Origin: Stappia sp. 28M-7
GTDB taxonomy: Bacteria > Pseudomonadota > Alphaproteobacteria > Rhizobiales > Stappiaceae
Length of the DNA: 64,000 nucleotides
Direction: 5' to 3'
NCBI RefSeq assembly: GCF_014252955.1
Contig: NZ_JACMIA010000001.1
Span: 1,736,001-1,800,000, forward strand
Numbering within the stretch: the stretch's first letter is position 1; each line of letters starts with the position of its first letter. Below the pieces are notes generated by a model. The model ran no database searches. It saw only the letters and a program-made list of their open reading frames with translations, and had not been told where the DNA came from. This document shows, one piece after another, positions 9,695-19,197 of the stretch. The translations under genes and the position numbers were made by a program.

Positions 9695-10615
9695 TCAGTC
9701 GTTCCACAGCCAGGCGGCGCCCCGCACGCCGGAACTGTCGCCGTGCACCGCCTTGCGGATCGGCACGTCATACTGGTCCGAGAAGACATGCCGGCCGATT
9801 TCCCGGGGCAGCAGGTCGTAGAGCTCCGCGATGTTCGACATTCCGCCGCCCAGCACGAAGACATCCGGGTCGAGGATGTTGGCAACCATTGCCATGGCGC
9901 GTGCCAGTCGGGAGACGTAGCGCTCCAGATTGGCGAGCGCGTCCGCCTCTCCCGACCGGGCGCGCTCCATGATCTCGTGGCCGGAGAGCGAGCGTCCGGT
10001 CGCCTGCTTGTAGTCCCACTGAAAGCCCGTCCCCGAGCACCAGCGGTCGATGGTGCCGCGCTTGCCCGTCCAGCAGTCGGGGCCGGGAAACTCCTCATCC
10101 GTCATCCACGGTACGGAAATGTTGCCCCATTCGCCGCCGATGCCGTTGCGGCCGCGATGCGCCCGTCCATCGATTGCGATCCCTGAACCGCAGCCCGTGC
10201 CGATGATGATCGCATGCACCACATGCGCGCCCTTGCCGGCACCGTCCGTCGCCTCCGAGACCGCAAGGCAGTTGGCGTCGTTCTCGATGCGGACCGGCCG
10301 TGCAAGCGCGGCCTCCAGGTCGCGGTCGAGCGGCATGCCGTTCATCCAGGTGGAATTGGCGTTCTTGACGAGACCGGTTGCCGGCGACAGCGAACCGGGG
10401 ATGCCGAAGCCCACGGTGCCGCGCTGGCCGGTCGCGCTCTCGGCAGCCTCCACGAGACCGACAACAGCGCGGATGCAGCCCTGATAATCGTCGCGCGGCG
10501 TCGGCACCCGCAGGCGAAATCGCTCGGTGCCGTCGCGCTCCAGCGCGATGATCTCCATCTTGGTGCCGCCCCAGTCGATGCCGAGGCGCAGCGGGTCGCT
10601 TGCTGTCGTGCTCAT
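9695..10615 (-). CDS. ROK family sugar kinase with degenerate zinc site
   Basis: This 306 aa ROK-family kinase phosphorylates sugars with ATP and resembles fructokinase Mak or N-acetylglucosamine kinase. N-terminal phosphate motif LGIDWGGTKMEIIA, substrate loop ENDANCLAVSEA with the catalytic Asp, and IIIGTGCGSGIAIDG are clear. The usual zinc motif (GH, then CxCGxxGC) is degraded: here it reads EWGN, then CWTGKRGT, so three of four ligands are lost. Its start lies one base beyond the stop of the double ABC ATPase gene (10615 versus 10617), so it is the last gene of the peptide transporter operon. This suggests the transporter imports a glycosylated or amino-sugar peptide such as a muropeptide, which is inference. 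Confidence 0.85.
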   Translation of the reverse strand: MSTTASDPLRLGIDWGGTKMEIIALERDGTERFRLRVPTPRDDYQGCIRAVVGLVEAAESATGQRGTVGFGIPGSLSPATGLVKNANSTWMNGMPLDRDLEAALARPVRIENDANCLAVSEATDGAGKGAHVVHAIIIGTGCGSGIAIDGRAHRGRNGIGGEWGNISVPWMTDEEFPGPDCWTGKRGTIDRWCSGTGFQWDYKQATGRSLSGHEIMERARSGEADALANLERYVSRLARAMAMVANILDPDVFVLGGGMSNIAELYDLLPREIGRHVFSDQYDVPIRKAVHGDSSGVRGAAWLWND

Positions 10616-10616
10616 C

Positions 10617-12266
10617 TCAGTTCGTGCTCGCCTCCTCGATCTGGCGCCGGGCCGCCAGCGCCGTGTCGAGGCGCGGTGCGGCGGCGACCAAGAGCCGCGT
10701 GTAGGGGTGCCGGGGATGGTCGAACACCCGGGCCGTGCGCCCGCGTTCGACGATCTGGCCGCCGTTCATCACCATCACCTCGTCGGTGATGGCACGCACC
10801 ACGCTGAGGTCGTGCGAGATGAACAGATAGGCAAGGCCGTGCCGGGCCCGGAGATCAGCGAAGAGGTCGAGGATCTGCGCGCGGATCGACACGTCGAGCG
10901 CGGACACCGGCTCGTCGGCGATGATCAGCTTCGGCCGCGTGACCAGCGCCCTGGCGATGGCGATGCGCTGGCGCTGCCCGCCGGAGAACTCGTGCGGATA
11001 TTTCGCCATGTCGGCTTCCGACAGGCCGACTTCGGTCAGGGCGCCGGCAACCCGGTCCCTGGCCTCTCGCCCGTCGATCTCGCCGCGCAGCAGATAGAGC
11101 GGTTCGGCCACCACGCGGCCGATGCGGTGGCGCGGGTTGAAGCTGCCATACGGATCCTGGAACACCACCTGCACGGCCCGGTGCACTGCCTCGCGCGTTG
11201 CTCCGCGCGCCGAATGCGGATCCTGGCCCAGCACGGAGATGGCTCCCCCGTCCGGCGCCTCCAGCCCCAGCAGGGCGCGGGCAAGGGTCGATTTTCCGCA
11301 GCCCGATTCCCCGACAAGGCCGACGCTCTGACCGGGGCGGATGTCGAAACTGACGCGATTGACGGCGACCACCGGCGGGCTTTTCCGGAACAGGCCCGCG
11401 CGCGGCTGCGGATAGGCGCGCACCAGCTCGCGGACTGAGAGGATCGGCTGCATGCCGTGATTGGCCGGGCTATGCGCGGGGCCCTTGCTGCGCTTCGGCA
11501 CATGGTTCGAGGCCGCCATCAGCGCCTTCGAATAGGGATGGCGCAGGTTTGCGAACAGCGCGGCCGTGCGCCCGCTCTCGACGATCTCGCCGTCCTTCAT
11601 GATCGCCACCCGATCGGCCATCTCCGCCACTACGGCAAGGTCGTGGCTGATCAGCAGGCAGCCCATCTTCTCCGCCGCGACGATCTCGCGCACCAGGGCG
11701 AGGATCTGCGCCTGGATGGTGACGTCGAGCGCGGTCGTCGGCTCGTCGGCGATCAGCAGGTCCGGTTGGCAGGCGATCGCCATGGCGATCACGACCCGCT
11801 GCCGCTGCCCGCCGGACAGCTGATGGGGAAAGCGCTCGGGCGTCACCCGGGCGCGCGCCAGACCCACCCGGTCGAGCAACACCCGGACCCGCTCCATCGC
11901 CGTAGCCCGCGTCATCCGCATGTGCAGGACCAGCCCTTCGGCGATCTGCTCGCCGATGGTCTTCACCGGGTTGAGCGCGGTCATCGGCTCCTGGAACACC
12001 ATGCCGATCCGCCGTCCGCGCAGCCGGCACATCGCCGCCTCGCTCACCGACAGCACGTCGGCCCCGTCCAGCAGGATGCGCCCGCGCGCCTCTGCCCCGT
12101 GCGGCAGCAGCTGCATGGCGGCCAGTGCGGTCATCGACTTGCCGGAACCGGATTCGCCCACCAGGCCGAAGGTCTCGCCGCGGCCGATCTCCAGCGAGAC
12201 ACCCTTGAGGATCCGCTTGCCGTGAATGTCGACGTCCAGCCCCTCGACCGCGAAGAAGCCGCTCAT
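10617..12266 (-). CDS. dipeptide-type ABC transporter, fused double ATP-binding protein
   Basis: This 549 aa protein fuses both ATPase domains of a peptide importer (DppD-DppF order, as in YejF). Domain 1 (about residues 1-255) has Walker [11 protein letters not shown]-loop [13 protein letters not shown], signature LSGGQRQRV, Walker [13 protein letters not shown] and a THD-type H-loop in SHDLAVV. Domain 2 (about 275-549) has [37 protein letters not shown] and [12 protein letters not shown]. The ATG at 12266 overlaps the permease stop as ATGA. The frame stays open far upstream, but residues there are not ATPase sequence and belong to other frames of the permease genes. It energises the permeases encoded at 12263-14056. 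Confidence 0.93.
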   Translation of the reverse strand: MSGFFAVEGLDVDIHGKRILKGVSLEIGRGETFGLVGESGSGKSMTALAAMQLLPHGAEARGRILLDGADVLSVSEAAMCRLRGRRIGMVFQEPMTALNPVKTIGEQIAEGLVLHMRMTRATAMERVRVLLDRVGLARARVTPERFPHQLSGGQRQRVVIAMAIACQPDLLIADEPTTALDVTIQAQILALVREIVAAEKMGCLLISHDLAVVAEMADRVAIMKDGEIVESGRTAALFANLRHPYSKALMAASNHVPKRSKGPAHSPANHGMQPILSVRELVRAYPQPRAGLFRKSPPVVAVNRVSFDIRPGQSVGLVGESGCGKSTLARALLGLEAPDGGAISVLGQDPHSARGATREAVHRAVQVVFQDPYGSFNPRHRIGRVVAEPLYLLRGEIDGREARDRVAGALTEVGLSEADMAKYPHEFSGGQRQRIAIARALVTRPKLIIADEPVSALDVSIRAQILDLFADLRARHGLAYLFISHDLSVVRAITDEVMVMNGGQIVERGRTARVFDHPRHPYTRLLVAAAPRLDTALAARRQIEEASTN

Positions 12267-13108
12267 GTCGTGCGCCTCTTCAGTCGCGGGTCGAGCAGGT
12301 CGCGCAATCCATCGCCCAGAAGGTTGAGACCGAGCACGGTGACGACAATGGCAAGACCCGGATAGAGGGCAAGGCTCGGCGCCAGTGCCATCATCGTCTG
12401 CGCCTCGTTCAGCATGCGTCCCCAGGAGGCCAGCGGCGGCTGCGCGCCGAGGCCGACATAGGACAGGCCCGCTTCGGCCAGGATGCCGAGCGAGAACTGG
12501 ATCGTGCCCTGCACGATCAGCAGGTTGGCGATGTTCGGCAGCACATGCTCGGCGATGATCCGTACCTCGCCCTTGCCGGAGACGCGCGCGGCGAGCACGA
12601 ATTCGCGCGATTTCAGCGACAGCGCACCGCCGCGCGCCACCCGTGCGAAGACGGGAATGTTGAAGATGCCGATGGCCAGGATCGCGTTGATCGCGCCGGG
12701 GCCGAGGATCGCGGTGATCATCACCGCCGACAGAAGCGCGGGGAAGGCGAAGACGAGATCGTTCGCCCGCATCAAGGTCTCGTCCAGCCAGCCGCCGCGC
12801 GCGGCCGCCAGCAGTCCCAGCGGCACGCCGACGAGGATGCCGATCCCAACCGCCACCAGGGCGACGGCAATGGACGTGCGCGCGCCCACCATCAGCATCG
12901 ACACCATGTCGCGGCCGAACTGGTCGGTGCCAAGAAGATGCGTCAGCGAGGGGGGCTTGAGCCGGTTGGCGACCGACAGAACGTCGATCGGATAGGGCGT
13001 CCAGACCAACGAGATCAGCGCCGCTACCAGGACGAACGCGACGATGGCCGCACCGGCGACCAGTGTCTTGTGCTGCGCGGCCATGCGCAGTGCTCCTGAC
13101 CCTGCCAT
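12263..13108 (-). CDS. peptide ABC transporter permease, DppC type
   Basis: This 281 aa inner-membrane permease has the DppC/OppC layout: a first helix near residues 15-33, the DQFGRDMVSMLMVGARTSI loop, and then five further helices. The binding-protein-dependent transport signature is seen as FVLAARVSGKGEVRIIAEHVLPN. It pairs with the DppB-type permease encoded just upstream. It is separated from that gene by 3 bases and overlaps the ATPase gene by 4, so the genes are translationally coupled. The C-terminus GDGLRDLLDPRLKRR is standard for the family. Confidence 0.94.
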   Translation of the reverse strand: MAGSGALRMAAQHKTLVAGAAIVAFVLVAALISLVWTPYPIDVLSVANRLKPPSLTHLLGTDQFGRDMVSMLMVGARTSIAVALVAVGIGILVGVPLGLLAAARGGWLDETLMRANDLVFAFPALLSAVMITAILGPGAINAILAIGIFNIPVFARVARGGALSLKSREFVLAARVSGKGEVRIIAEHVLPNIANLLIVQGTIQFSLGILAEAGLSYVGLGAQPPLASWGRMLNEAQTMMALAPSLALYPGLAIVVTVLGLNLLGDGLRDLLDPRLKRRTT

Positions 13109-13111
13109 CGC

Positions 13112-14056
13112 TCAGCGCCTCCTCAGCCGGGGGTCGACCAGCGCATAGGCGAGATCGACGAGGAAAGTCACCAGGATCACGCAGGCGACCAGCAGCACGA
13201 CGACGCTTTTCACCACGATCAGGTCGCGCTGGGTGATCGCCTGGAAGATCAGCCGCCCGAGACCGGGCAGGTAGAACACGTTTTCGATGATGATCGTGCC
13301 GGCGATGAGGAACGAGAACTGCAGGCCGAGGATCGTCAGAACCGGGATCAGCGCGTTGCGCACCGCGTGCTTCCACAGAACCGCGCGCCGGGTCAGGCCC
13401 TTAGCGCGCGCCGTGCGCACATAGTCCTCGTGCAGCGCGTCGATCAGGGATGACCGCATGACGCGGGCAAGGATCGCCGCCTGCGGCAGCGCCAGCGCGA
13501 TGGCCGGCAGCAGCAGTGCCTTCAGCGCAGGCCACAGCCCGGCCTCCCAACCGGGAAAGCCGCCGGAGGGGACCAGCCGCAGCGTCACCGCGAAGACGAA
13601 GACCAGCAGCATCGCGAACCAGAAGTTCGGAACGGCGATGCCGACCTGCGTCAGCGCCATGATACCGCCGTCCTGCCAGCGGCCGCGCTTGGAGGCGGCA
13701 TAGACGCCGACGGGGATCGCGATCACCGTGGACAGCGCCAGCGCCAGCAGTGCCAGCGGCAGCGAGACGGTAATGCGCGCGGCGACCAGATCGGCCACTG
13801 GTACGGAATAGGTGTAGCTGGTGCCGAGATCGCCGGTGGCAAAGCCTGTGACCCAGCTCAAGTAGCGCTCCCACGCCGGGCGGTCGAGGCCGAGCTGGCC
13901 GCGCAGCGCGGCGAGCGTGTCGTCCTGCGCGTTGATGCCCAGCATCACCTGCGCCGGGTCGCCCGGCACCACCTCCAGCACCAGGAACACGACCACGGTC
14001 GCGACGATCAACGTCGCGAACAGTCCGGCAAAGCGTTTGGCGGCGTGGACCAGCAT
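13112..14056 (-). CDS. peptide ABC transporter permease, DppB type
   Basis: This 314 aa inner-membrane permease of the DppB/OppB family begins with a first helix GLFATLIVATVVVFLVLEVVPGDP and the typical PGDPAQVMLG motif. It continues with the periplasmic region and five more helices. The cytoplasmic loop DYVRTARAKGLTRRAVLWKHAVRNALIPV is the ATPase-coupling EAA region, and the family C-terminus DLAYALVDPRLRR is intact. It is the first gene of the leftward permease-ATPase-kinase operon. A binding protein gene would normally sit just upstream; here one lies on the same strand only at 19198-20703, beyond an oppositely oriented block. Confidence 0.94.
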   Translation of the reverse strand: MLVHAAKRFAGLFATLIVATVVVFLVLEVVPGDPAQVMLGINAQDDTLAALRGQLGLDRPAWERYLSWVTGFATGDLGTSYTYSVPVADLVAARITVSLPLALLALALSTVIAIPVGVYAASKRGRWQDGGIMALTQVGIAVPNFWFAMLLVFVFAVTLRLVPSGGFPGWEAGLWPALKALLLPAIALALPQAAILARVMRSSLIDALHEDYVRTARAKGLTRRAVLWKHAVRNALIPVLTILGLQFSFLIAGTIIIENVFYLPGLGRLIFQAITQRDLIVVKSVVVLLVACVILVTFLVDLAYALVDPRLRRR

Positions 14057-14530
14057 CGGGCGAGGCGGCTCCGGGCGAGAATCTGTCGACGTGCCAACGC
14101 TATAGGGGAAGAGCCCGGCGGAAAAGGGCTTAGAGTTCCTCTATCAAAATAACTAAATTTCGACATCTCGCGGCCTAGATGCTTCTAGCATCAAATTGAC
14201 CCCGGTAAATTGAACTAAAAAAGTCGCCCTGATGTAAACGATTATGACAGAGGCTTACCCCCCTCCCTTCTCCTTATTGGTTGGAGCTTGTATAAGGAAC
14301 GGGCCACGCAATCCGAGTGGACGGCCGCTTAATGACTTTGCAGCCAAATGAAGGCTCTCTTGTAATTGAGGAGAGTGCTGTTTCTTATCAGAGAGGGGCA
14401 TCGCTACTAAGGTCTGATTCTGTCGCATAGTTCAAATCCTCCCACCATTTGCATAATGGGCGATTCATTTTTTATCGCAAGCTTGTGAGCGAGCTTATAA
14501 GTGAAATGTGATCGAGCGGATAAAAATCAG
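14057..14530. other. intergenic region between the ABC operon and the AT-rich defence gene
   Basis: No gene is seen here. The first 80 bases hold the leader of the leftward permease operon. From about 14130 base composition becomes visibly more AT-rich, marking the left edge of the islet that carries the deaminase gene. The deaminase promoter should lie in the last 150 bases; a small inverted repeat AAGCT/AGCTT (about 14479-14496) precedes the start. A stretch near 14430-14450 looks like a tRNA T-loop end but does not fold. Confidence 0.5.
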
Positions 14531-16054
14531 ATGAAGGTTCAAACGGAATTTCCTGAATTGGTTTTTGGGTTGGTGGGCCCGATAGGGGTCGATATGGATG
14601 CAGTTGAGCGCAAGCTGCACGACGCGCTGATATCGGTTGGATATAAGACAACGACAATTCGACTGACAGATTTGATGCGTCAAGTCGCAGTTGATGGGCC
14701 TGAAATTTCTGATGATGGTAATCAGGTCGAGCAGTATAAATCTCGTATTAGTTATGCGAATTCGGTACGGGAGCGATGTGATAACGATGCTGCGCTAGCT
14801 GGGTTGGCAATAGCTGATATCAAAAGAAAACGGAGCGCAGGACAAAATTCCGGCTCTTCAAGTGCACCTGAAGAGTTGACGCCACCGATTGAGAGGATGG
14901 CCTACATACTCAGGCAATTGAAGAGATCCGAAGAAGTTGAGCTTCTTCGAAAGGTTTATGGTCGAAAATTTATTCAGATTTCAGTTCATGCCGCTGAGGA
15001 CTTCCGTCGAACTAATCTAATAAATTTATTTTCGCGCGGAAATTCCATCTTGTCTCGAGAAGAGTGCGAGGTAGCGGCTGATGAACTTATCGAGATAGAC
15101 ATGAATGAGCGTACAGATCTTCATGGACAAAGGATTGAGGAGGTATTTCATCTTGGGGATGCATTCATTGATGGGCGGAGAGAGGATTATATAGAAAGGT
15201 CTATCAGGCGATTCATTGAGGCGTTTTTCGGTAAGAACTCAATAAGTCCTACGCGTGATGAGTATGGTGCGTATATTGCGGCTTCCGCTGCATTGAGATC
15301 TATTGACCTTTCTCGTCAGGTGGGAGCTGCGATATTTTCTTCGGAAGGGGAAATTATTTCGTTGGGTTGTAACGAGGTCCCTAAATACAAAGGCGGGACA
15401 TACTGGGAGGATTCTGAAGAAAAACATCGCGATTTTGATGATAGGACAGATTCTAATCGCGTAGAGAAGAATCGGATTATTTTCGATTTCTTGAAAAAGT
15501 TGGAGGCTATTGGAGTCTTGGGGGAGGACTCGGAGAGGATATTTGAAGGTGAAGATTTTAAGTTGGCTGTGAAATCCGCGTTGATTTCGGATATCACAGA
15601 ATTTGGGCGAATGACACATGCTGAGATGACAGCATTGTGTGATGCAGCGCGATTAGGACGCGCGACGAAAGACGCGACTATATTTGTAACGACTTTTCCG
15701 TGCCACAATTGTGCAAAGCACATTATAGCGTCGGGCATCAGCCGTGTCGTTTTTATTGAGCCTTATCCCAAAAGCAAGGCGTTGTCTTTGCACCAAGATT
15801 CGATAATTCTCGACTCGCGAGAAGGGGAGAGGGTTTGTTTTACGCATTTTGTGGGCATTTCTCCTCGGAGATATAGAGATATCTTCGAAAAGAAGTCGAG
15901 AAAGCAGTCCGATGGTAAGATAATAGAATGGTACTGGGGGGTGCCGTCGCCAATGATTGAGGATAAGAGTTCATCTTATTTATATAATGAGGATTCTGCA
16001 GTATTTTCTTCTCTATCGTTGGTGGCGGAGGAGATGAATATTATTGTTTATTGA
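14531..16054 (+). CDS. anti-phage dCTP deaminase
   Basis: This protein of about 507 aa resembles the defence-type dCTP deaminases that deplete deoxycytidine nucleotides during phage infection. The N-terminal P-loop-like half begins FPELVFGLVGPIGVD. The C-terminal half is a cytidine/deoxycytidylate deaminase domain with the zinc motif HAEM (His363, Glu365) and PCHNC (Cys391, Cys394). A typical segment SIDLSRQVGAAIFSSEGEIISLGCNEVP lies before it. The start is uncertain: ATG 14531 fits family N-termini, while a GTG at 14501 would add ten residues; neither has a clear ribosome site. Base composition is far from its neighbours (24 of 60 G+C at 14941-15000 against 42 of 60 at 16801-16860), a sign of horizontal transfer. 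It stands alone with no visible partner gene. Confidence 0.88.
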   Translation: MKVQTEFPELVFGLVGPIGVDMDAVERKLHDALISVGYKTTTIRLTDLMRQVAVDGPEISDDGNQVEQYKSRISYANSVRERCDNDAALAGLAIADIKRKRSAGQNSGSSSAPEELTPPIERMAYILRQLKRSEEVELLRKVYGRKFIQISVHAAEDFRRTNLINLFSRGNSILSREECEVAADELIEIDMNERTDLHGQRIEEVFHLGDAFIDGRREDYIERSIRRFIEAFFGKNSISPTRDEYGAYIAASAALRSIDLSRQVGAAIFSSEGEIISLGCNEVPKYKGGTYWEDSEEKHRDFDDRTDSNRVEKNRIIFDFLKKLEAIGVLGEDSERIFEGEDFKLAVKSALISDITEFGRMTHAEMTALCDAARLGRATKDATIFVTTFPCHNCAKHIIASGISRVVFIEPYPKSKALSLHQDSIILDSREGERVCFTHFVGISPRRYRDIFEKKSRKQSDGKIIEWYWGVPSPMIEDKSSSYLYNEDSAVFSSLSLVAEEMNIIVY

Positions 16055-16250
16055 GATTTGTTGCGTTTTTTGTGGGTCGGTGCTGCATTTTCGAGTCATT
16101 CTCCACCCTCGTCATTTTCCGCGATTTCAGGGGTGCATGGTGCGCGCGCGCGGACTAATCTCGGCCTCCCGAACCGCTTGCCGGCCCGGTCGTCCTGCTT
16201 GCGGGCGGCCCGCCCGAGAACAATGCAACGAACGATCCCTGGGAGGATAC

Positions 16251-17204
16251 ATGACGATCTGGAGCAAACTCGCCATCGCCGGCCTTGCCGCGCTCGTGCC
16301 TCTGTCCGCATCCGCCGAGACGCGCGTGACCTACAAGTCGGCCTCCGCCGGCACCTCCTATTACCAGATGGGCGTGCAGATCGCCGAGGCGATCAAGGCC
16401 GGCACCGACGGCGGCATCATCGTCACGCTGGAAGAGAGCCAGGGCTCGGTTCAGAACGTGATGGAAGCGGCAGTTCGGCCGGGCAACTACGTTTTCACCA
16501 CGCCTCCCGGCCTCGTCGGCCTGGCGCAGGGCGCCAAGGGCCCGTTCGACGGCAAGGGCAATCCGAAGTTCGACGAGATCCGCGCGCTCTTCCCGATTCC
16601 CTCGCTGACGATGCACTTTGTCATGTCGACGGAGAGCGGCGTGACCGATTTCGCCGGCATGGAAGGCAAGAACATCCTGATCGGCAAGGGCTCCTTCGGT
16701 GCGACGGAAGGCGCTAAGTATCTCGATCTCTTCGGGCTGAAGGACAAGGTCAACCTCGCCGACGTCGAGCTGTCCAATGCGGGCGCTGCGCTCAAGAACG
16801 GCCAGATCGACGGCTTCGTGACCGCCGGCTCCTGGCCGGCGCCGAATGTCATCGAGGCAGCCGCCGGCACCGGCGTGACGCTGCTCTCGCTTTCCGATGA
16901 GCAGGTCGCGGCGACCAAGCGCACCCGCACGGTGATCCCGGCCGGCACCTATGCCGGTCAGGACAAGGACGTCGTCACCACCTCGCTGGACGTGGTCGCC
17001 TTCGCCACCACCGCGATGGATGACGAGACTGCGTATCAGATGACTAAGACCTTCTGGGAGCAGAAGGAAAAGATGAGCGCCGATGCGCCGTGGTGGAAGG
17101 GCGTGACGACCGAAATGCTCGCCAGCATTTCCGGCAAGATCCACCCGGGCGCGCAGCGCTACTATTCGGAAAAGGGCATTGCCCTGACCGACGCGCAGAA
17201 GTAA
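16251..17204 (+). CDS. TAXI family TRAP transporter solute-binding protein
   Basis: This 317 aa periplasmic binding protein has a signal peptide (KLAIAGLAALVPLSASA) and the TAXI-family start VTYKSASAGTSYYQMGVQIAEAI. Further motifs are GSVQNVMEAAVRPGNYVF and NILIGKGSFGATEGAKYLDLFGL. It captures an unknown solute for the TRAP permease encoded next, which is driven by an ion gradient rather than ATP. The start at 16251 is fixed by GGGAGGA at 16241-16247 and the signal peptide; the frame stays open upstream but that part is not protein-like. GC content is again genome-typical, so the AT-rich islet ends before this gene. Confidence 0.92.
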   Translation: MTIWSKLAIAGLAALVPLSASAETRVTYKSASAGTSYYQMGVQIAEAIKAGTDGGIIVTLEESQGSVQNVMEAAVRPGNYVFTTPPGLVGLAQGAKGPFDGKGNPKFDEIRALFPIPSLTMHFVMSTESGVTDFAGMEGKNILIGKGSFGATEGAKYLDLFGLKDKVNLADVELSNAGAALKNGQIDGFVTAGSWPAPNVIEAAAGTGVTLLSLSDEQVAATKRTRTVIPAGTYAGQDKDVVTTSLDVVAFATTAMDDETAYQMTKTFWEQKEKMSADAPWWKGVTTEMLASISGKIHPGAQRYYSEKGIALTDAQK

Positions 17205-17220
17205 GCGCACAACAGTCAGT

Positions 17221-17256
17221 GTCTGGGGCCGGCCTCTAAGCCGGCCGTCTGCCAGA
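17221..17256 (+). repeat. intergenic hairpin between TRAP genes
   Basis: An extended inverted repeat (GTCTGG outer arms at 17221-17226 and 17251-17256; GCCGGC inner arms around CTCTAA) lies between the binding-protein and permease genes. It has no T-run. Such hairpins often lower the dose of the downstream permease relative to the abundant binding protein. Confidence 0.5.
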
Positions 17257-17355
17257 CTTACGCGGTTCCGGCCCGGGCATCTGTCCGGGCCGATGCCTTT
17301 TCCCTTGCAGCTTTCGTTTCCGGCTCGGTGCCGGCGGTTCACCAGGACGGCGTTC

Positions 17356-19113
17356 ATGTCTCTTTCGGCCCGGCTCTTCTGGGCAGCGCTCGGCGCGCTG
17401 TCCATCGGCTTTCACCTCTGGCTGGTCTTCACCGGCCTGGTGCCAAACCTGGTAAGCCGGCCGTTGCACATGGCGCTTGCAGTTCCTTTCGTCTTCGTGC
17501 TGATGGCGCGTACTCCGTTCCAGCGCTGGACCGGCTTGCCGCTTGCCGCCGTCGGCATCGCCGCGTGCCTGTGGGTCGCCTGGAACCACGACATGCTGGG
17601 CGACCAGTACGGCTTCCTGGTGGATGACGGACAGCTCGCCATCGCCCTTGCCCTGCTTTTCGTCACGCTGGAGATGGCGCGCCGGGCCATCGGCTGGCCG
17701 CTGCCGCTGGTCGCCGCGATTGCGCTCGCCTATGCGGTCTGGGGCGAGGCGATCCCCGGCGAGTTCGGCCATCCCGGCCTGCCGATGGCCAGTCTCTTCG
17801 GCACGCTGACGATTGCCGAGGGCGCTCTGTGGGGCAAGCTGACTGGCGTCTCGGTCTCGGTCGTCGCCATCTTCGTCATCTTCGGCGCGGTGCTGAATGC
17901 CGGCGAGGCGGGGCAGGGGTTCATGAATGTCGCGGCGGCCGCCGCAGGCCGCCTGCGCGGCGGTGCGGCCAAGGTCTCGGTGATCTCCTCCGCGCTGTTC
18001 GGCTCGATTTCGGGCTCGGCCTCGGCCAATGTCGCCTCCACCGGCGCCATCACCCTGCCGGCGATGACCCGGCTCGGCTATCCACGCTCGCTCGCAGGCG
18101 CGGTCGAGGCGGTCGCCTCCTCGGGCGGTCAGATCATGCCGCCGCTGATGGGGGCAGGCGCCTTCGTGATGGTGGAGCTGACCGGCACGCCCTACTCGGA
18201 CATCATGATGGCCGCGCTCCTGCCGACCTTTCTCTATTTCCTTGCCGTGTGGGTGGGCATTGATGCCTTCTCCTTCCGCCATGTGCTGAAAGGCATCGCG
18301 CCGGAGGACCGGCCGGCCCTGCGTGCGGTCGTCATCACCTCCGCCTTCTTCCTCGTGCCGTTCTCGATCCTGCTGTGGGGCATGTTCGGCCTCAAGGTGA
18401 CGCCGCAATACGCCGCCTCGCTGGCGATCCTCGTCGGTGCCTTGCTCCTTGTCCTCGATGCTCGCCTGAGTTTCGATTGGCGCCGCACCCTGTTGCGACT
18501 GGAGGAAGCGGCGGTGAACTCCGGCCGGCAGATCGCCACCATCGCGGCGATCATCCTGTGCGCCTCCATCATCATCGGCGTGCTCGGGCTGACCGGTCTT
18601 GGGGTCAAGATCACCTCGCTGATCCTGTCCGGCTCGGGCGGGCTGCTGTGGCCGGCGCTGCTGCTCACCGCGCTCGCCTGCCTCATCCTCGGCATGGAGG
18701 TGCCGACGACGGCCGCCTACGTGATCTGCGTTTCGGTGGCCGGCCCGGCGCTTACCGCACTCGGCGTGCCGGTACTTCAGGCGCATCTCTTCGTGTTCTG
18801 GTACGCGCTGCTGTCGACCATCACGCCGCCGGTCTGCGGTGCGGTCTTCATTGCCGCCGGCATGGTCGGGGAGAACTGGCTGAAGGTCGCGGCCTCGGCC
18901 ATGGCGCTCGGCCTCGGGCTCTATCTCGTGCCGCTCGGCATGATCGCCAATCCGGACCTGATCGCGCTCGCTGCTGACCCGGCCATGGCACTGCTCGCCG
19001 CTCTGAAAGTCGGCGCGGCCCTCTCGGCCATATCCTTCGGCGTCATCGCCCCGATCAATCCGCTGCTGCGCGCCGGGCTCGTTGCGGGCGGCGGCGTGCT
19101 GCTCTTCATCTAG
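17356..19113 (+). CDS. TRAP transporter fused permease (DctQM-type), TAXI family
   Basis: This 585 aa polytopic inner-membrane protein fuses the small and large TRAP permease parts, as usual for TAXI systems. It has some sixteen or more hydrophobic segments. The conserved blocks are GSISGSASANVASTGAITLPAMTRLGYP, VEAVASSGGQIMPPLMGAGAFVM and the later LILGMEVPTTAAYVI and LLSTITPPVCGAVF, each quoted in part. ATG 17356 with AGGACGG upstream is preferred to ATG 17293, because the intervening 21 residues are basic and not helix-like. It works with the binding protein encoded 151 bases upstream to import an unknown small solute. Confidence 0.9.
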   Translation: MSLSARLFWAALGALSIGFHLWLVFTGLVPNLVSRPLHMALAVPFVFVLMARTPFQRWTGLPLAAVGIAACLWVAWNHDMLGDQYGFLVDDGQLAIALALLFVTLEMARRAIGWPLPLVAAIALAYAVWGEAIPGEFGHPGLPMASLFGTLTIAEGALWGKLTGVSVSVVAIFVIFGAVLNAGEAGQGFMNVAAAAAGRLRGGAAKVSVISSALFGSISGSASANVASTGAITLPAMTRLGYPRSLAGAVEAVASSGGQIMPPLMGAGAFVMVELTGTPYSDIMMAALLPTFLYFLAVWVGIDAFSFRHVLKGIAPEDRPALRAVVITSAFFLVPFSILLWGMFGLKVTPQYAASLAILVGALLLVLDARLSFDWRRTLLRLEEAAVNSGRQIATIAAIILCASIIIGVLGLTGLGVKITSLILSGSGGLLWPALLLTALACLILGMEVPTTAAYVICVSVAGPALTALGVPVLQAHLFVFWYALLSTITPPVCGAVFIAAGMVGENWLKVAASAMALGLGLYLVPLGMIANPDLIALAADPAMALLAALKVGAALSAISFGVIAPINPLLRAGLVAGGGVLLFI

Positions 19114-19140
19114 CGAACGCCCGCAACGGCGCAATGAAAA

Positions 19141-19176
19141 GGGGCGGGGCCTTGCGGCCGCCGCCCCTCGTCGTTT
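19141..19176. terminator. bidirectional terminator between convergent genes
   Basis: A GC-rich stem (GGGGCGG...GCC / GGC...CCGCCCC, loop TTGC) is flanked by AATGAAAA on the left and TCGTCGTTTC on the right. It lies between the TRAP permease gene and the oppositely oriented binding-protein gene. Confidence 0.7.
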
Positions 19177-19197
19177 CTGCCGGCCGTCAGGCCGGGG

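Noticed and set aside
12267..13376. Very long open frame extending the double ATPase gene upstream to 13376
   Set aside because: The added residues are Arg/Ala-rich translation of other frames of the permease genes. The ATPase begins at ATG 12266, which overlaps the permease stop.
14425..14455. Possible tRNA 3' end or attachment site (GTTCAAATCCTCCCACCA-like run) near the deaminase gene
   Set aside because: The T-stem arms do not pair and no other tRNA arms can be found upstream. No second copy was seen at the right flank of the islet.
17236..19134. A 632-residue minus-strand frame opposite the TRAP permease
   Set aside because: It is charged, low-complexity shadow sequence antisense to a well-supported membrane protein.
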